64,000 nucleotides of DNA from Gallionellaceae bacterium (lineage in GTDB: Bacteria; Pseudomonadota; Gammaproteobacteria; Burkholderiales; Gallionellaceae), in contig JAIELH010000031.1 of assembly GCA_019753125.1 (NCBI GenBank), positions 1 through 64,000 on the forward strand, written 5' to 3'. Both the position numbers and the translations under genes were made by a program. Position 1 is the first letter of the stretch, and every line of letters starts with the position of its first letter. Below are positions 1 through 10,132 of this stretch, piece after piece. The notes under the pieces are model-generated. The model was not told where the DNA came from. It did not search any database and was given only the letters and a program-made list of their open reading frames with translations.

Positions 1-972
1 CTCTGCCCGTATTGCGCAACCCGCTTCAAGATCAGCGAGGCGCAGTTGGCCGCGCATCGTGGCATGGTGCGCTGCGGTCAGTGCCTGCAAATTTTCGATG
101 CGGGCACCGATTTCACTCCAGACCCGCCGCATCCGCAACTTGAATTGCCGATAGCGGATGAATTACACGCGGTCACCGGGCTTGCGCCGGGCGATGTGCC
201 GGCTACTCTCGACGCTCATCCAGTTGCAGAACAAAGCGCGCAAGACGAAGCAATCGCGGTTGCCGGTGAAACGCCGGATGCCGAATTACCCGTTACTGCC
301 GCCAGCTCTGATAATGCGGAACAAACAGGCAGTATAGGAAATATAGAGGCCGATCAGGCCGTTCCTGCACACCATGATGAGCCGGCGAGCATCGACATGC
401 CTTTGCCTGCTGATGCGCCCAGACCCTTAACGCTGGCCGAGCAAGTTGCCATTGTGCAAGACGAGGGCAACGGCCTGGCACACAAGCGCCGTAACTGGCC
501 CTGGGCGATTGCAGCCGCACTGCTGTTGCTGACGCTGCTTGCGCAGGCCATCTATTTATTTCGCGTTGACCTCGCCGCATACCGGCCAGAATTAAAGGCT
601 GCACTCGTTGAATATTGCCGGCTGCTGAATTGCAGCCTGCCGTTACCGCAACATGTCGACGCGATGAGCATCGAATCATCCGGCCTGGAAGCCGAACCGG
701 GGCATGAAAGCCGGATTATCCTCAGCGCCCTGTTGCGCAATCGTGCCGCCTACACGCAAGGCTTTCCCTCGTTGGAGCTCACCCTTAACGATACCCAGGA
801 CAAGGCGCTGGCACGCCGCACGTTCCGCCCGGCAGATTATTTGCCATTAACGGAAAACGAAAAAACCGGCCTGCTGCCCAACCACGAACTCAATATCAGA
901 CTGCAACTGGACACTACCGATCTCAGGCCGACCGGATACCGCCTGGTGCTGTTCTACCCAAGCCAGTCATAA
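1..972 (+). CDS. Zinc-ribbon / DUF3426-type membrane protein, 5'-truncated by the window edge
   Basis: Frame is open from base 1 (LCPYCATRFKISEAQLAAHRGMVRCGQCLQIFDA): CxxC...CxxC MJ0042-type zinc finger, one TM segment (WPWAIAAALLLLTLLAQAIYLF), DUF3426-like C-terminus. Confidence 0.8.
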   Translation, partial: LCPYCATRFKISEAQLAAHRGMVRCGQCLQIFDAGTDFTPDPPHPQLELPIADELHAVTGLAPGDVPATLDAHPVAEQSAQDEAIAVAGETPDAELPVTAASSDNAEQTGSIGNIEADQAVPAHHDEPASIDMPLPADAPRPLTLAEQVAIVQDEGNGLAHKRRNWPWAIAAALLLLTLLAQAIYLFRVDLAAYRPELKAALVEYCRLLNCSLPLPQHVDAMSIESSGLEAEPGHESRIILSALLRNRAAYTQGFPSLELTLNDTQDKALARRTFRPADYLPLTENEKTGLLPNHELNIRLQLDTTDLRPTGYRLVLFYPSQS

Positions 973-976
973 AAAT

Positions 977-1075
977 TATACATAGCGACATAAATCTACT
1001 GATGGAACTACTAGCCATTGGTTATGCGCGACCCCGATGCCGGCCCGCTCGCTACGATTTCTGTCGCTATGTATA
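977..1075. repeat. Inverted-repeat-bounded mini-element (MITE-like)
   Basis: tatacatagcgaca (977-990) and its exact reverse complement tgtcgctatgtata (1062-1075); arms extend to ~20 bp with one mismatch. Confidence 0.6.
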
Positions 1076-1127
1076 GTACGCAGCATTTGGATGTTTCGGC
1101 CGTTTCCGGCATAATTCGCCTCGCCGT

Positions 1128-1452
1128 TCAGACCGATGGGAGAGCGTGGCAGCAATCATTTATGCTGTGCCACCGCCGAAGGCGCAACACCCGTAACCGC
1201 TCAGGCACATGAACTATCGGTACAGGCAAATCTGGAGAGCGTTGGCTTGACCAACCACCGAAGGGGCACGCGATTTTTTTAATGCCTCTAAGAACCGTAG
1301 CGAGCGATTTGAATGCAAGGCGCACGGAACGCAGAAACCGGAATGTACACAGCAGTACATGAGGATTTCGAGTACCGCGCAACGCAGCAGTCAATTCGCG
1401 CAGTAGGTTATTAGAGGCATTACCGTAATCTCTCAGGTACCAAGGACAGATG
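1128..1452 (+). ncRNA. Tandem glycine riboswitch (two aptamers) upstream of gcvT; second aptamer carries a ~143 bp insertion
   Basis: Aptamer 1: accgat...gggagag...ccgccgaaggcgcaa...cgctcaggcac...atcggt. Aptamer 2: atctggagag...gttggcttgaccaac...ccgaaggggca...[insert]...aatctctcaggtaccaaggacagat. Conserved glycine-aptamer motifs directly upstream of gcvT. Confidence 0.88.
1280..1422. repeat. Terminal-inverted-repeat mini-element inserted in the P3 arm of glycine aptamer 2
   Basis: taatgcctctaa (1280-1291) / ttagaggcatta (1411-1422), perfect 12-bp TIRs around a non-coding ~119 bp core. Confidence 0.75.
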
Positions 1453-1453
1453 G

Positions 1454-1488
1454 GGCACTGCATGAATTCATGCAGTGCCTTTTTTATT
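1454..1488 (+). terminator. Rho-independent terminator, likely riboswitch expression platform
   Basis: Perfect palindrome ggcactgcatgaattcatgcagtgcc followed by ttttttattt, between aptamer 2 and the gcvT start. Confidence 0.85.
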
Positions 1489-1500
1489 TCAGAGGCAGAT

Positions 1501-2583
1501 ATGACCTTGAAACAAACACCCTTGAATGCCGCCCATCGCGCGATGGGCGCAAAAATGGTCGATTTTGGCGGCTGGGACATGCCGGTGAACTATGGCTCGC
1601 AGATCGACGAACATCACCAGGTGCGCAACGATTGCGGCATGTTCGACGTGTGCCACATGCGCGTGGTCGACGCGAAGGGCGACGGTGTGCGCGCGTTCCT
1701 GCGCTACCTGTTGGCCAACAATGCCGACAAGCTCACGCTGCCCGGCAAGGCGCTGTATTCCGCGATGCTGCGCCCGGACGGCGGCGTGATCGACGACCTG
1801 ATCATCTATTTCATGACCGAACAGTGGTTCCGCATCGTCGTCAATGCGGGCACGGCGGACAAGGACATCGCGTGGATGAAACAGCAGGCCGCAGCACACG
1901 CGCCACAACTGGCGATCACCTCGCGCGACGATCTGGCGATGGTCGCGGTGCAGGGGCCGAACGCACGCGCCAGAGTGTGGCAGGTGCTGCCCCAGACCAA
2001 AGCAGCGACCGAGGGATTGCAGAATTTTCAGGCCGCCGACTGCGGCGAATACTTTATCGCGCGCACCGGTTACACCGGCGAAGACGGCTTCGAGGTGATG
2101 CTGCTAAAAAGTGCGGTCGAAGCGTTCTGGTACGCGCTGAACCAGGCGGGTGTCAAACCGATCGGCCTCGGCGCGCGCGATACGCTGCGGCTCGAAGCGG
2201 GCATGAACCTGTACGGGCAGGACATGGACGAGAGCATCAACCCGCTGGAAGCCGGCATGGCCTGGACCGTGGACCTGAAGAGCCCGCGCGACTTCATCGG
2301 CAAGGCGGCGCTGCTGGCAAACCCGCCGACACGCAAACTGGTCGGCCTGGTATTGCTGGATCGCGGCGTGCTGCGCGGCCACCAGCAAGTCCATACGGCG
2401 CATGGCGAGGGCGAGATCACCAGCGGCAGTTTCTCGCCGACGCTGGAGAAATCCATCGCGCTGGCGCGCGTGCCGAACGGCGTGCAAATCGGCGACACCG
2501 TGCAGGTCGCAATCCGCGATAAAATGCTCGTGGCGCAGGTGGTGAAATACCCGTTCGCGCGCCACGGCAAAGGTTTGATTTAA
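1501..2583 (+). CDS. gcvT: Glycine cleavage system aminomethyltransferase T
   Basis: [53 protein letters not shown]; start reassigned from the ORF track's 1450 to the ATG at 1501 behind agaggca. Confidence 0.95.
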   Translation: MTLKQTPLNAAHRAMGAKMVDFGGWDMPVNYGSQIDEHHQVRNDCGMFDVCHMRVVDAKGDGVRAFLRYLLANNADKLTLPGKALYSAMLRPDGGVIDDLIIYFMTEQWFRIVVNAGTADKDIAWMKQQAAAHAPQLAITSRDDLAMVAVQGPNARARVWQVLPQTKAATEGLQNFQAADCGEYFIARTGYTGEDGFEVMLLKSAVEAFWYALNQAGVKPIGLGARDTLRLEAGMNLYGQDMDESINPLEAGMAWTVDLKSPRDFIGKAALLANPPTRKLVGLVLLDRGVLRGHQQVHTAHGEGEITSGSFSPTLEKSIALARVPNGVQIGDTVQVAIRDKMLVAQVVKYPFARHGKGLI

Positions 2584-2587
2584 GCAT

Positions 2588-2648
2588 GTAGGGTGGGCAC
2601 ATGCGTGCCCACGCGGAAAAATGGTGGGCAACTTGTTGCCCACCCTAC
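2588..2648. repeat. Intergenic inverted repeat gtagggtgggca...tgcccaccctac
   Basis: Arms 2588-2599 and 2637-2648 are exact reverse complements; between gcvT and gcvH. Confidence 0.75.
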
Positions 2649-2674
2649 GAATAACCAAATATCTGGAGATATTG

Positions 2675-3076
2675 ATGAGCAACTCAAGCAACTTGCCAAG
2701 TAATTTGAAATATACCGCCTCCCACGAATGGGTCAGAACCGAAGCAGACGGCAGCATCAGCATCGGCATCACCGATCATGCGCAGGAACTGCTGGGTGAC
2801 ATGGTGTTCGTCGAGGCTCCGGCCAACGGACGCAAGTTGAAAGCCAAGGAAGAATGCGCCGTGGTTGAATCGGTAAAAGCTGCTGCCGATGTCTATGCGC
2901 CGGTTGCCGGCGAAGTGGTTGCGGCAAACAGCGCACTGGACAATGCGCCGGAATCGATCAACAGCGACCCGTATGGCGCGTGGATTTTCCGGATGAAGCC
3001 GGATAACGCGGCGGATGTGGCGGCGTTGATGGATGCGGCTGCGTATCAGGCTGTTGTCGACAGCGAAGCACACTAA
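2675..3076 (+). CDS. gcvH: Glycine cleavage system H protein
   Basis: [38 protein letters not shown]...[25 protein letters not shown] at 2675. Confidence 0.95.
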   Translation: MSNSSNLPSNLKYTASHEWVRTEADGSISIGITDHAQELLGDMVFVEAPANGRKLKAKEECAVVESVKAAADVYAPVAGEVVAANSALDNAPESINSDPYGAWIFRMKPDNAADVAALMDAAAYQAVVDSEAH

Positions 3077-3181
3077 AACTGCGGGGAAGGGAGAAGGGTT
3101 AAGGAGGAAGGGTAAAACCTTGGGCGCGCAAAGCGCGCCACCCTTCTCCCTTCCCTCTTCCCCCTTCTCCAAGGATTTAAT

Positions 3182-4534
3182 ATGCCCTTCATTCCCCATA
3201 CCGAACATGACATCCAGGCGATGCTTGCCAGCATCGGCGCAACAAACATCGATGCGCTGTTCGACGAGATACCCGCCGCGCTGCGCAACGGCAAGCTGAA
3301 CACGACCGGTGACGGGTTGAACGAGATGCAGGTGGCGCGCCTGATGCGCGAGCGCGCTGCACAGGATGCCCAGCCGCTCAACTTCATTGGCGCGGGCGCC
3401 TATGAGCACCATATTCCCGCAGCGGTGTGGGAGATCGCTACGCGCGGCGAGTTCTACACCGCCTACACGCCGTACCAGGCCGAGGCCAGCCAGGGCACGC
3501 TGCAAGTGCTGTACGAATACCAGACGATGATGGCGTCGCTCACCGGCATGGATGCGTCCAATGCCAGCCTGTACGACGGCGCTTCCGGCCTGGCCGAAGC
3601 GATCCTGATGGCGGTGCGCGCGCACAAAAGCTCACGCCGCGTGCTGCTCCCGGCAACGGTTTCGCCGTTCTATCGCAGCGTCGCGCAAAGCATCGTCAAG
3701 TTGCAGGGCATCGAGCTGATCGATATTCCTTTCGACATCGCAACCGGCACGGCAGACATCAAGGCGTTGCAGCAGCATGCCGGCAGCAATATTGCCGCGC
3801 TGGTGATTCCGCAGCCGAATTTCTTCGGCGCACTGGAGGACGTGGGTGCGCTGACCGATTGGGCGCATGCGCAGGGCGCGCTGGCGATTGCGCTGGTGAA
3901 CCCGCTGGCGCTGGCGTTGTTAAAGGCGCCGGGCAACTGGGGCGCCAAGGGCGCGGACATCGCGGTCGGCGACGGCCAGCCGCTCGGCGCGCCACTGTCC
4001 AGCGGCGGCCCGTATTTCGGTTTCATGTGCTGCAAACAGGCGCTGGTGCGCCAGATGCCCGGCCGCATCATCGGCCGCACCGTCGATCTGGACGGCAAGC
4101 CGGGTTTCACGTTGACGCTGCAGGCGCGCGAGCAGCACATCCGCCGCGCCAAGGCGACCTCCAATATTTGCAGCAATCAGGGTTTGATGGCAACCGCTGC
4201 GACGATCCACATGGCACTGCTCGGCGCCGATGGGCTGCGCCGCGCAGCCGCCGCCTCGCACGCCAACACGCAAGCCCTCGCGGTGCAGGCCGGCGGCGTG
4301 CAAGGCGTGAAACGCTTGTTTGGTGGCGCACATTTCCACGAAATCGTGCTGCACCTGCCCAAATCATCCGCTGCTGTATTATCCGGCATGGCCGGTCAGG
4401 GAGTGCTCGGCGGCCATGACCTGCAACCGCATTACCCGCAGCTCGGCAACGCGATCCTGGTGTGTGCCACCGAGACCAAGACGCCGGAAGATTTGCAACG
4501 CTACGTGGCGGCGTTACGCCACGCACTTCAATAA
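3182..4534 (+). CDS. gcvPA: Glycine dehydrogenase (aminomethyl-transferring) subunit 1
   Basis: [31 protein letters not shown]...[41 protein letters not shown]; typical GcvPA. Confidence 0.95.
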   Translation: MPFIPHTEHDIQAMLASIGATNIDALFDEIPAALRNGKLNTTGDGLNEMQVARLMRERAAQDAQPLNFIGAGAYEHHIPAAVWEIATRGEFYTAYTPYQAEASQGTLQVLYEYQTMMASLTGMDASNASLYDGASGLAEAILMAVRAHKSSRRVLLPATVSPFYRSVAQSIVKLQGIELIDIPFDIATGTADIKALQQHAGSNIAALVIPQPNFFGALEDVGALTDWAHAQGALAIALVNPLALALLKAPGNWGAKGADIAVGDGQPLGAPLSSGGPYFGFMCCKQALVRQMPGRIIGRTVDLDGKPGFTLTLQAREQHIRRAKATSNICSNQGLMATAATIHMALLGADGLRRAAAASHANTQALAVQAGGVQGVKRLFGGAHFHEIVLHLPKSSAAVLSGMAGQGVLGGHDLQPHYPQLGNAILVCATETKTPEDLQRYVAALRHALQ

Positions 4535-4545
4535 AGGAGAACGAC

Positions 4546-5055
4546 ATGACACAAAGCACAACACTCGGCGGTAATCCTGTACAACTGAATGGCAGCTTTC
4601 CGCAAGTCGGACAAACTGCACCGGCTTTTTCGCTGGTTGCAAAAGACCTGAAAGACGTGACGCTCAACGACTTTGCCGGCAAGCGCAAGGTGCTGAACAT
4701 CGTGCCGAGTCTGGACACGCCGACCTGCCAGGCTTCCGCACGCCGCTTTAACCAGGCCGCCAGCACGTTGGCCAATACCGTCGTGATCAACATTTCCGGT
4801 GACCTGCCGTTTGCGATGGCGCGTTTCTGCGCCAGCGAAGGCCTGGACAACGTGGTCAACCTGTCGATGATGCGCGGCCGCGAATTTCTGCGCAATTACG
4901 GCGTGGAGATCGCCAGCGGCGTATTGACCGGCCTGGCTGCCCGCGCGGTGATCGTGCTGGATACCAGCAACGTGGTGCGCTATACCGAGCTGGTCAGCGA
5001 AATCAAGAACGAGCCGAATTACGACGCGGCGCTGGCGGCATTGCAGGCTCTATAA
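4546..5055 (+). CDS. tpx: Thiol peroxidase
   Basis: [61 protein letters not shown]; close to E. coli Tpx; ATG at 4546. Confidence 0.93.
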   Translation: MTQSTTLGGNPVQLNGSFPQVGQTAPAFSLVAKDLKDVTLNDFAGKRKVLNIVPSLDTPTCQASARRFNQAASTLANTVVINISGDLPFAMARFCASEGLDNVVNLSMMRGREFLRNYGVEIASGVLTGLAARAVIVLDTSNVVRYTELVSEIKNEPNYDAALAALQAL

Positions 5056-5060
5056 CATGG

Positions 5061-5133
5061 TCATTCCCGCGCAGGCGGGAATCCAGCGTATTTATTCAAG
5101 GTGAGTCATGGATTCCCGCCTGCGCGGGAATGA
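5061..5133. repeat. Pair of oppositely oriented dRS3-like repeats (ATTCCC-N8-GGGAAT)
   Basis: attcccgcgcaggcgggaat (5063-5082) and attcccgcctgcgcgggaat (5112-5131), reverse complements of each other with flanking tc/ga. Confidence 0.85.
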
Positions 5134-5160
5134 CAAGGGTTAAGTTTTAAAGGTATTTTT

Positions 5161-6681
5161 ATGCTGATTTTCGAACGCTCCCATCCCGGTCGCCGCAATG
5201 CGGCGCAGGCTCCGCATTACGCCGCAGCAGTCAGCGGCCCTTCGACCGTGCTCAGGACAGGCATCCCGGCCGCATTGTTGCGCGAGGACCAGCCGCTGTT
5301 GCCGGAAGCCTCGGAAATGGACGTGGTACGCCACTACACCAGCCTGTCGCAAAAGAACTTTTCGATCGACACGCACTTCTATCCGCTCGGCTCCTGCACG
5401 ATGAAATATAACCCGCGTGCCTGCAACACGCTGGCGATGCTGCCGAACTTTTTGGCGCGTCATCCGCTCGCACCGGAATCCACCGGACAGGGGCTGCTGG
5501 CCTGTCTGCATGACCTGCAGGAGATATTGAAGGATGTCACCGGCATGGCCGGTGTCAGCCTGATGCCGATGGCCGGCGCGCAGGGCGAATTTGCCGGCAT
5601 CGCAATGATGCGCGCCTATCACGATGCACGCGGCGATACGGCACGCAGCGAGATCATCGTGCCGGACGCGGCGCATGGCACCAACCCGGCCACCGCCGTG
5701 ATGTGCGGCTACACCGTGAAAGAGATCCCGACCGACGCGAACGGTGACGTGAATCTGGACGCGTTGCGCGCCGCCGTCGGCCCGCAGACCGCCGGGTTGA
5801 TGCTGACCAACCCTTCCACGCTCGGCGTGTTCGAAAGGCAGATCCAGGCGATCCAGAAAATTGTCCACGATGCGGGCGGCCTGCTGTATTACGACGGCGC
5901 GAACCTGAACGCGATCCTCGGCAAGGTCAAGCCGGGCGACATGGGTTTCGACGTGATCCACATGAACCTGCACAAGACCTTCTCCACGCCGCATGGCGGC
6001 GGCGGGCCGGGCGCGGGCGCGGTCGGTGTCGCGGAACGCCTGCTGCCGTTCCTGCCATTGCCGGTAGTTGCCAAAGAACCTCCCTCACCCCAACCCTCTC
6101 CCGGAGGGAGAGGGAGCCAGAATACTTATCGTTACCTCACCGAAGCCGACCTGCCGCAGTCGATCGGCCACCTGTCCGCGTTCACCGGCAATATCGGCGT
6201 GCTGCTGCGCGCCTATGTGTATGCGCGCATGCTCGGTGCGGAGGGCATGCACCGCGTCGCGGAATTCGCGACGCTGAATGCCAATTACCTGATGGCGGAA
6301 CTGCACAAGGCCGGTTTTGCGGTCGCATTCCCGCAGCGCCGCGCCAGCCACGAATTTATCATCTCGGTCAAACCGATCAAGGACGCCACCGGCATCTCGG
6401 CGATGGACGTCGCGAAACGCCTGCTGGACAAAGGCTACCATCCTCCCACCACCTATTTCCCGATGCTGGTGCCGGAATGCCTGCTGATCGAGCCGACCGA
6501 GACCGAATCGAAGGAAACACTGGATGGTTTCGTCACCGCACTGAAGGAAATTCGCGACGAAGCCTATGCGACACCGGAGCTGGTGAAGGGTGCGCCGCAC
6601 ACGATGCCGGTGCGCCGCCTCGACGACGTGAAGGCAGCACGCGAACTCGATCTGGCATGGCATGGCCGCACCACGGGCTGA
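5161..6681 (+). CDS. gcvPB: Glycine dehydrogenase (aminomethyl-transferring) subunit 2, with two in-frame repeat-derived insertions
   Basis: [65 protein letters not shown]; extra segments GPSTVLRTG and [15 protein letters not shown]. Confidence 0.95.
   Translation: MLIFERSHPGRRNAAQAPHYAAAVSGPSTVLRTGIPAALLREDQPLLPEASEMDVVRHYTSLSQKNFSIDTHFYPLGSCTMKYNPRACNTLAMLPNFLARHPLAPESTGQGLLACLHDLQEILKDVTGMAGVSLMPMAGAQGEFAGIAMMRAYHDARGDTARSEIIVPDAAHGTNPATAVMCGYTVKEIPTDANGDVNLDALRAAVGPQTAGLMLTNPSTLGVFERQIQAIQKIVHDAGGLLYYDGANLNAILGKVKPGDMGFDVIHMNLHKTFSTPHGGGGPGAGAVGVAERLLPFLPLPVVAKEPPSPQPSPGGRGSQNTYRYLTEADLPQSIGHLSAFTGNIGVLLRAYVYARMLGAEGMHRVAEFATLNANYLMAELHKAGFAVAFPQRRASHEFIISVKPIKDATGISAMDVAKRLLDKGYHPPTTYFPMLVPECLLIEPTETESKETLDGFVTALKEIRDEAYATPELVKGAPHTMPVRRLDDVKAARELDLAWHGRTTG
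6081..6118. repeat. Dispersed-type repeat tccctcaccccaaccctctcccggagggagagggagcc inside gcvPB
   Basis: Palindromic core ccctctcccggagggagaggg; related copy at 7671-7706. Confidence 0.7.
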
Positions 6682-6749
6682 ACCACTGCACAAGGCATTG
6701 CGCCGCCGGTGTTATACTTCCCTGTTGTAACAACCGACTGGAGAAAAAC

Positions 6750-7625
6750 ATGAAACGATTTTTGATATTGCTGACGATGACCCTGGCCTGTATGAGCCTG
6801 TTCGGCGTGACCGCCGAAGCCAAACGCTTTGGCGGCGGCAGCAGCGTGGGCAAGCAACGCACGATGACCCCGCAGCCCGCGCCGAAAGCGCCGGCCGCCG
6901 CCCCTGCCCCGGCTCCCGCAGCCACTCCCGCACCTGCGCCTGCCGGCAATAAGTGGCTGGGCCCTCTGGCCGGCTTGGCAATCGGCGCCGGGCTCGGCGC
7001 GCTGTTTGCCGGTGGCGGCCTCAGCGGTTTGGGCGGAGCAATGGGCGGCATTTTGATGGCGCTACTCGCGGCCGGCGTCGTGATGTTCCTGATCGCAAAA
7101 TTCCGCAAGCCACAACCCGCCGCGATGCAATATGCCGGGGCTGGCGCGCCTTACCATGAACAACAACCGCCATTGGCCGGCGCACCCGCAGCCATGGGCA
7201 GTTCCGCCGATGCCGCGCCTGTCGCCGCACCTGCCGCGCACAATATTCCTGCGGATTTCCCGGTGGAAAGCTTTCTGCGCAGCGCCAAGACCTCCTTTAT
7301 CCGCCTGCAGGCCGCGAATGACCGCAAGGATTTGAACGACATCCGCGAATACACGACGCCCGAGATGTTTGCCGAAATTTCGATGCAACTGCAGGAGCGT
7401 GACAATACACCGCAAAAAACCGATGTGATCGCAATCAATGCCGAACTGCTTGAAGTGGCCAACGAAGGCGACATGGCGATCGCCAGCGTGCGCCTTACCG
7501 GGCAGTTGAGCGAGAACAACGGCGCTCCGGAGAATGTCGATGAAATCTGGCACGTGCAGAAAGACCTGCGCGACAGCAAGGCGGTATGGCTGCTGGCCGG
7601 AATTCAGCAGACGACGCTGCATTAA
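6750..7625 (+). CDS. Tim44-like domain protein
   Basis: Signal peptide, KRFGGGSSVGKQR, Pro/Ala linker, Gly-rich TM segment, C-terminal Tim44-like domain; ATG at 6750. Confidence 0.8.
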   Translation: MKRFLILLTMTLACMSLFGVTAEAKRFGGGSSVGKQRTMTPQPAPKAPAAAPAPAPAATPAPAPAGNKWLGPLAGLAIGAGLGALFAGGGLSGLGGAMGGILMALLAAGVVMFLIAKFRKPQPAAMQYAGAGAPYHEQQPPLAGAPAAMGSSADAAPVAAPAAHNIPADFPVESFLRSAKTSFIRLQAANDRKDLNDIREYTTPEMFAEISMQLQERDNTPQKTDVIAINAELLEVANEGDMAIASVRLTGQLSENNGAPENVDEIWHVQKDLRDSKAVWLLAGIQQTTLH

Positions 7626-7832
7626 TTTGCATAATTTGAAGATTTACTTAAATCATGACATTTGCTCCCTCATCCCCACCCTTCTCCCGGAAGGAGAAGG
7701 GCTTAGCTCCCCTCATAGGGATTAAGGGTGGGGGAACAAGCGTGAAATAGCCGTCCTGCCATGTATTTTGTAACATTCAGTAATACCTGCACACCTCTTC
7801 GCCCCACTGATTGTGTGTAAAAACAAAACAAC

Positions 7833-9347
7833 ATGCGTTTATTCCGTTTCATTAAAATCATCTTTGTAGGGCTGCACTTCGGCCTGGACGAATTTCTGCT
7901 GACCCATGCGCTGGTGCGCTGGCTGCGCTCGCTATTGAACATATTGGTATTCTGGCGCAGCGCTTCCCAGCCGCGTGCCGTGCGGCTGCGCCTGGCGCTG
8001 GAAAACCTCGGCCCGATCTTCGTCAAAATGGGGCAGATGCTCTCCACAAGGCGCGACCTGATGCCGGCCGATATCGCCGATGAACTGGCCAGGTTGCAGG
8101 ATCGCGTGCCGCCCTTCCCCTCCGCGCAGGCGATCGCGATACTGGAAGCCACCTATCGCAAGCCGCTGCGCGAAGTCTTCCAAAGCTTCGAGGAAACGCC
8201 GGTCGCCAGCGCGTCGGTCGCGCAGGTGCATTTCGCGGTGCTGCCGGACGGGCGCAATGCGGCGGTAAAAATCCTGCGCCCCGGCATCTCGCGCGTGATC
8301 GAACACGACATCGCGCTGCTGAACATCTGCGCCGACCTGATCGAGTGGCTGTGGGAGGACGGAAAGCGCCTCAGGCCGCACGCAGTGGTGGGCGAATTCG
8401 AGAAAATCCTGCGCGACGAACTCGACCTGATGCGCGAGGCGGCGAACGCCAGCCAGCTCAGGCGCAACTTCGCGAATTCTCCGCTGCTGCTGGTTCCGGA
8501 AATGTACTGGGATTATTGCGCCGCCGATGTGATGGTGATGCAACGCATGTATGGCACGACCGTCACCCAGGTGGGGGCATTGATCGCGGCAGGCATCGAC
8601 ATCCCGAAGCTGGCCGCCAACGGCGTCGAAATATTCTATACGCAGGTGTTCCGCGACGGGTTTTTCCATGCCGACATGCACCCCGGCAACGTCCAGGTGG
8701 CGGCAGACGGCCGCTATATCGCGCTGGATTTCGGCATCATGGGCACGCTCAACGACATCGACAAACATTACCTCGCGCAGAACTTCATCGCGTTTTTCCG
8801 CCGCGATTACAAGCGCGTCGCCGAGGTGCATATCGAGTCCGGCTGGGCGCCCGCCGGGACGCGGCTGGACGAACTGGAAGCCGCGATTCGCACCGTGTGC
8901 GAGCCGATTTTCGACAAGCCGCTGCGCGAAGTCTCGTTTGGCCGCGTGTTGCTGCGCCTGTTCCAGACCTCGCGCCGCTTCGGCATCGAAGTGCAGCCGC
9001 AACTGGTATTGCTGCAAAAAACCTTGCTGAACATCGAGGGTCTCGGATTGCAACTCGATCCGGAACTGGATTTATGGAAAACCGCCAAGCCGTGGCTGGA
9101 ACAGTGGATGAGCGAACAGGTCGGCTGGCGCGGCTTCGTCAAGATGCTGCACGCAGAGGCGCCGCATTATGCGACACTGCTGCCGCAACTGCCGCGCCTG
9201 ATGCACCATTATCTGGCAGACGACGCCGGCAAGCGCAACGATGAAATGCTGCGTCAGCAACTGGCACAACAGAAACGCCGCAACGACCTGCTGCTCACGA
9301 TTGCGGGCATCTTGCTGTTACAGTTTATCTGGATGATGCTCTGGTGA
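7833..9347 (+). CDS. ubiB: ABC1/UbiB-family ubiquinone biosynthesis kinase-like protein
   Basis: [37 protein letters not shown]...[11 protein letters not shown]...[10 protein letters not shown]; KxGQ and HADxHPGN motifs. Confidence 0.9.
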   Translation: MRLFRFIKIIFVGLHFGLDEFLLTHALVRWLRSLLNILVFWRSASQPRAVRLRLALENLGPIFVKMGQMLSTRRDLMPADIADELARLQDRVPPFPSAQAIAILEATYRKPLREVFQSFEETPVASASVAQVHFAVLPDGRNAAVKILRPGISRVIEHDIALLNICADLIEWLWEDGKRLRPHAVVGEFEKILRDELDLMREAANASQLRRNFANSPLLLVPEMYWDYCAADVMVMQRMYGTTVTQVGALIAAGIDIPKLAANGVEIFYTQVFRDGFFHADMHPGNVQVAADGRYIALDFGIMGTLNDIDKHYLAQNFIAFFRRDYKRVAEVHIESGWAPAGTRLDELEAAIRTVCEPIFDKPLREVSFGRVLLRLFQTSRRFGIEVQPQLVLLQKTLLNIEGLGLQLDPELDLWKTAKPWLEQWMSEQVGWRGFVKMLHAEAPHYATLLPQLPRLMHHYLADDAGKRNDEMLRQQLAQQKRRNDLLLTIAGILLLQFIWMMLW

Positions 9348-9363
9348 TTTACTTCAGTGTTTT

Positions 9364-10128
9364 TCAGGCGAAGAACCCGCTGTCCCACAACTCTTCGGTC
9401 AACGCCAGATAGTCCGAAGCCCCCAGGCTGTGCGGCGCAAAGTCGAACACATCTCTGCCGTGCATCGGGCTGGTTGCAAGCGCGGCATTTTCGCCGATGC
9501 GCGTCTTGCACAATAAATCGCCGTAACGCTCCCCGAGCTTTTCGTAAATATCATGCGCCATCTTGCGCCGCGCATCGAAGCGCGTCACGACGATGCGCCG
9601 TTCGAATTTGCGGTTGAGCTTGCGCTCCAGCGCGTTGAGCGCGCTATCCAGACGGTGCACCCCTTGCAGCGAGAGAAAGTCCGCCGAGACCGGAATCAGC
9701 ACACGGTCGGTGGCCAGCATCGCATTCAGCGTCAGTACGCCGAGCATCGGGCAGCAATCGATCAGGATCGGCGCACCGGTCAAGGCCAGCTCGTCACGTA
9801 GCCCGTTCTTCAGCATTGTCGCGGCTTTGGGATCGCTGCCGAATAGCGCGTCGATCTTGGCGAGTTCCAGCGAGGCAGTGATGATCGGCCAGCCGCGCGT
9901 GCTTTCCTGCATCAGGCAAGAGAGCGGGGTCTGCTGGTTGAAGAATGCCGCTACGCTGGCGTCCGCCGTGGTTTTTTTCGCGCCGCTGGACAGCGTCAGA
10001 TGCCCCTGCGGGTCCATGTCCAGCGCGATCGGCGATTGCTGGGCGATATCGAGCGCAGCTGTCACGTTCAGACAGGTTGTGGTCTTGCCTACGCCACCTT
10101 TTTGATTGAATACGGCGATGACCGCCAT
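9364..10128 (-). CDS. ParA-family ATPase (orphan, no adjacent parB)
   Basis: MAVIAVFNQKGGVGKTTTCLNVTAAL...ALDMDPQGHLT; deviant Walker A. Confidence 0.9.
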   Translation of the reverse strand: MAVIAVFNQKGGVGKTTTCLNVTAALDIAQQSPIALDMDPQGHLTLSSGAKKTTADASVAAFFNQQTPLSCLMQESTRGWPIITASLELAKIDALFGSDPKAATMLKNGLRDELALTGAPILIDCCPMLGVLTLNAMLATDRVLIPVSADFLSLQGVHRLDSALNALERKLNRKFERRIVVTRFDARRKMAHDIYEKLGERYGDLLCKTRIGENAALATSPMHGRDVFDFAPHSLGASDYLALTEELWDSGFFA

Positions 10129-10132
10129 TGAC

